64,000 nucleotides of DNA from an uncultured Bacteroidales bacterium (GTDB lineage: Bacteria; Bacteroidota; Bacteroidia; Bacteroidales; Salinivirgaceae). The DNA is taken from contig CALJOM010000011.1 of assembly GCA_937981765.1 (NCBI GenBank), positions 1 to 64,000 on the forward strand. Reading direction: 5' to 3'. Positions 63,218 through 64,000 of this stretch are shown piece by piece. Every line of letters begins with the position of its first letter. Positions within the stretch are counted from its first letter, which is position 1. Both the position numbers and the translations under genes were made by a program. The notes beneath the pieces were generated by a model that made no database searches, was not told where the DNA came from, and saw only the letters and a program-made list of their open reading frames with translations.

Positions 63218-64000
63218 TTAAAATTTATCAACGGTTACGGTCTTTTCTTTTAGCTGTATCTTTTCCTTAACGTTTTCCAGTACTTTTTGTTCAAGGGTGC
63301 GCCAATAGTAGTAATTTACGTCGTCTTCTTTTTCAAGTTTCGATTTTGCCAGGCGCATAAGGGTTTCGGACGGGATATTGCTAAGCCCATACATCCGGAA
63401 ACTGGCTTCAACATCTTCTGCAGCTATGGTGAGTAGGTCTTCTTGTTCGATTTTTATTTGAGCCTCTTCAGCAATTTTATCCACTATGAGCTGCCATTGA
63501 TACATTTTTCTGAGTTCATGCCATTCGTTTTCAACTCTTTCCGGTGTGTATTTCTGGTTGGTTTCGGATAAATACCTCTTTAAGAATGATTCGGGTAGTT
63601 CTGGATTGATTTTCTCAAGCAGATACTCTTTAATTTTCTGATAAAGTTTATTGGTTTCTGCTTTGAGATACAGTTTTTCGATTTCTGATTTAATTTGTTG
63701 GCGGAACTCTTCCGTGGTTTCTATTTCTACATTTGGGAAAGCTTTGCTAAACAAATCTTTATTTAGCTCTGCCAAAGTGAAACGGCGAACCTGAGTTATT
63801 TCGAAGCTGAAATTGCAATCAAGATTCTCGGCATCTTCTTTTTGGATGTTTAGTAGCCGGGCTATCTCTTCTGTGGTTTCTAAGATTTTTTTAGGATTAA
63901 AAGTCAACGTGTCGCCGACTTTTTTCCCAATAAAGATATCTTTTTGTTTTTTGATTTGTTCCAGGCTTAAGAAACCAGCGTCAACCTTTATCCCATCCTC
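63218..64000 (-). CDS. tig: Trigger factor, C-terminal part, cut by the window edge
   Basis: The minus-strand frame is open to the last base of the window, giving 260 residues of what is normally a protein of about 430-450. The missing part is the ribosome-binding domain and most of the PPIase domain. Visible are the end of the PPIase region ([31 protein letters not shown]) and the helical chaperone domain ([48 protein letters not shown], in part). The apparent TTG start at 63907 is only an artefact of the cut. It is the first visible gene of tig-clpP-clpX. Confidence 0.9.
   Translation of the reverse strand, partial: EDGIKVDAGFLSLEQIKKQKDIFIGKKVGDTLTFNPKKILETTEEIARLLNIQKEDAENLDCNFSFEITQVRRFTLAELNKDLFSKAFPNVEIETTEEFRQQIKSEIEKLYLKAETNKLYQKIKEYLLEKINPELPESFLKRYLSETNQKYTPERVENEWHELRKMYQWQLIVDKIAEEAQIKIEQEDLLTIAAEDVEASFRMYGLSNIPSETLMRLAKSKLEKEDDVNYYYWRTLEQKVLENVKEKIQLKEKTVTVDKF

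Overview
The window looks like a chromosomal segment of a Bacteroidota bacterium, most likely order Bacteroidales. Three proteins carry a type IX secretion (T9SS) C-terminal sorting domain or belong to that system (the 1756-aa protein at 2854-8124, the M1 peptidase, and PorZ). There is a SusC/SusD pair, a Gld-type ABC system, S46 and M14 peptidases typical of the phylum, and promoters of the Bacteroidetes TAnnTTTG type with few Shine-Dalgarno sequences. The genus cannot be told from this sequence. No rRNA, tRNA, CRISPR, insertion sequence or prophage gene was found.

Layout. 1-592 holds a possible gene tail and an attC-like inverted repeat. 593-2496 is a broken chemotaxis receptor gene (in-frame stop plus frameshift). 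2854-8124 is a giant secreted T9SS cargo protein. 8196-17259 holds an M14 carboxypeptidase, a small winged-helix protein, a two-gene ABC exporter, an S9 oligopeptidase and a divergent GHMP/mevalonate-decarboxylase-like gene. 18080-22058 is an M1 aminopeptidase-glgB pair. 22350-26394 is cysS-asnS followed by an HU/SPOR protein. 26505-28568 is a decaying zone with a multiply mutated GH114-like lipoprotein gene and a frameshifted TIM-barrel gene. It is followed by a promoter-structured-RNA-terminator unit (28769-28909) that encodes no protein. 28990-34187 holds an S46 dipeptidyl-peptidase, aminopeptidase P and a sodium:alanine symporter.

34288-41933 is a long minus-strand run: hypothetical, panB, RluA-type synthase, coaX, outer-membrane protein, TPR protein, lptC and a CNNM/CorC protein. 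42001-46260 is a gldA-gldF-gldG-DUF4340 operon. 46355-49469 runs arsR-pyrH-coaD and a thioredoxin-fold protein without its active cysteines. 49587-54084 is the SusC/SusD pair, followed by uvrC, a second TonB-dependent receptor, porZ, rpmE (type B L31), and clpX-clpP-tig, the last cut by the window edge.

Functionally, the window is rich in proteolysis: M14, S9, M1, S46 and M24 peptidases plus an amino-acid symporter. With a lone SusC/SusD pair and T9SS components, this suggests an organism that degrades and imports peptides. Two coenzyme A genes besides panB (coaX, coaD), envelope biogenesis (lptC, outer-membrane proteins) and core housekeeping (cysS, asnS, pyrH, uvrC, clpXP, tig) fill the rest. 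The least explained items are the candidate RNA at 28803-28909, the attC-like element, the cluster of pseudogenes, the active-site-poor MvaD-like and redoxin-like proteins, and an inverted repeat around the gldA promoter.
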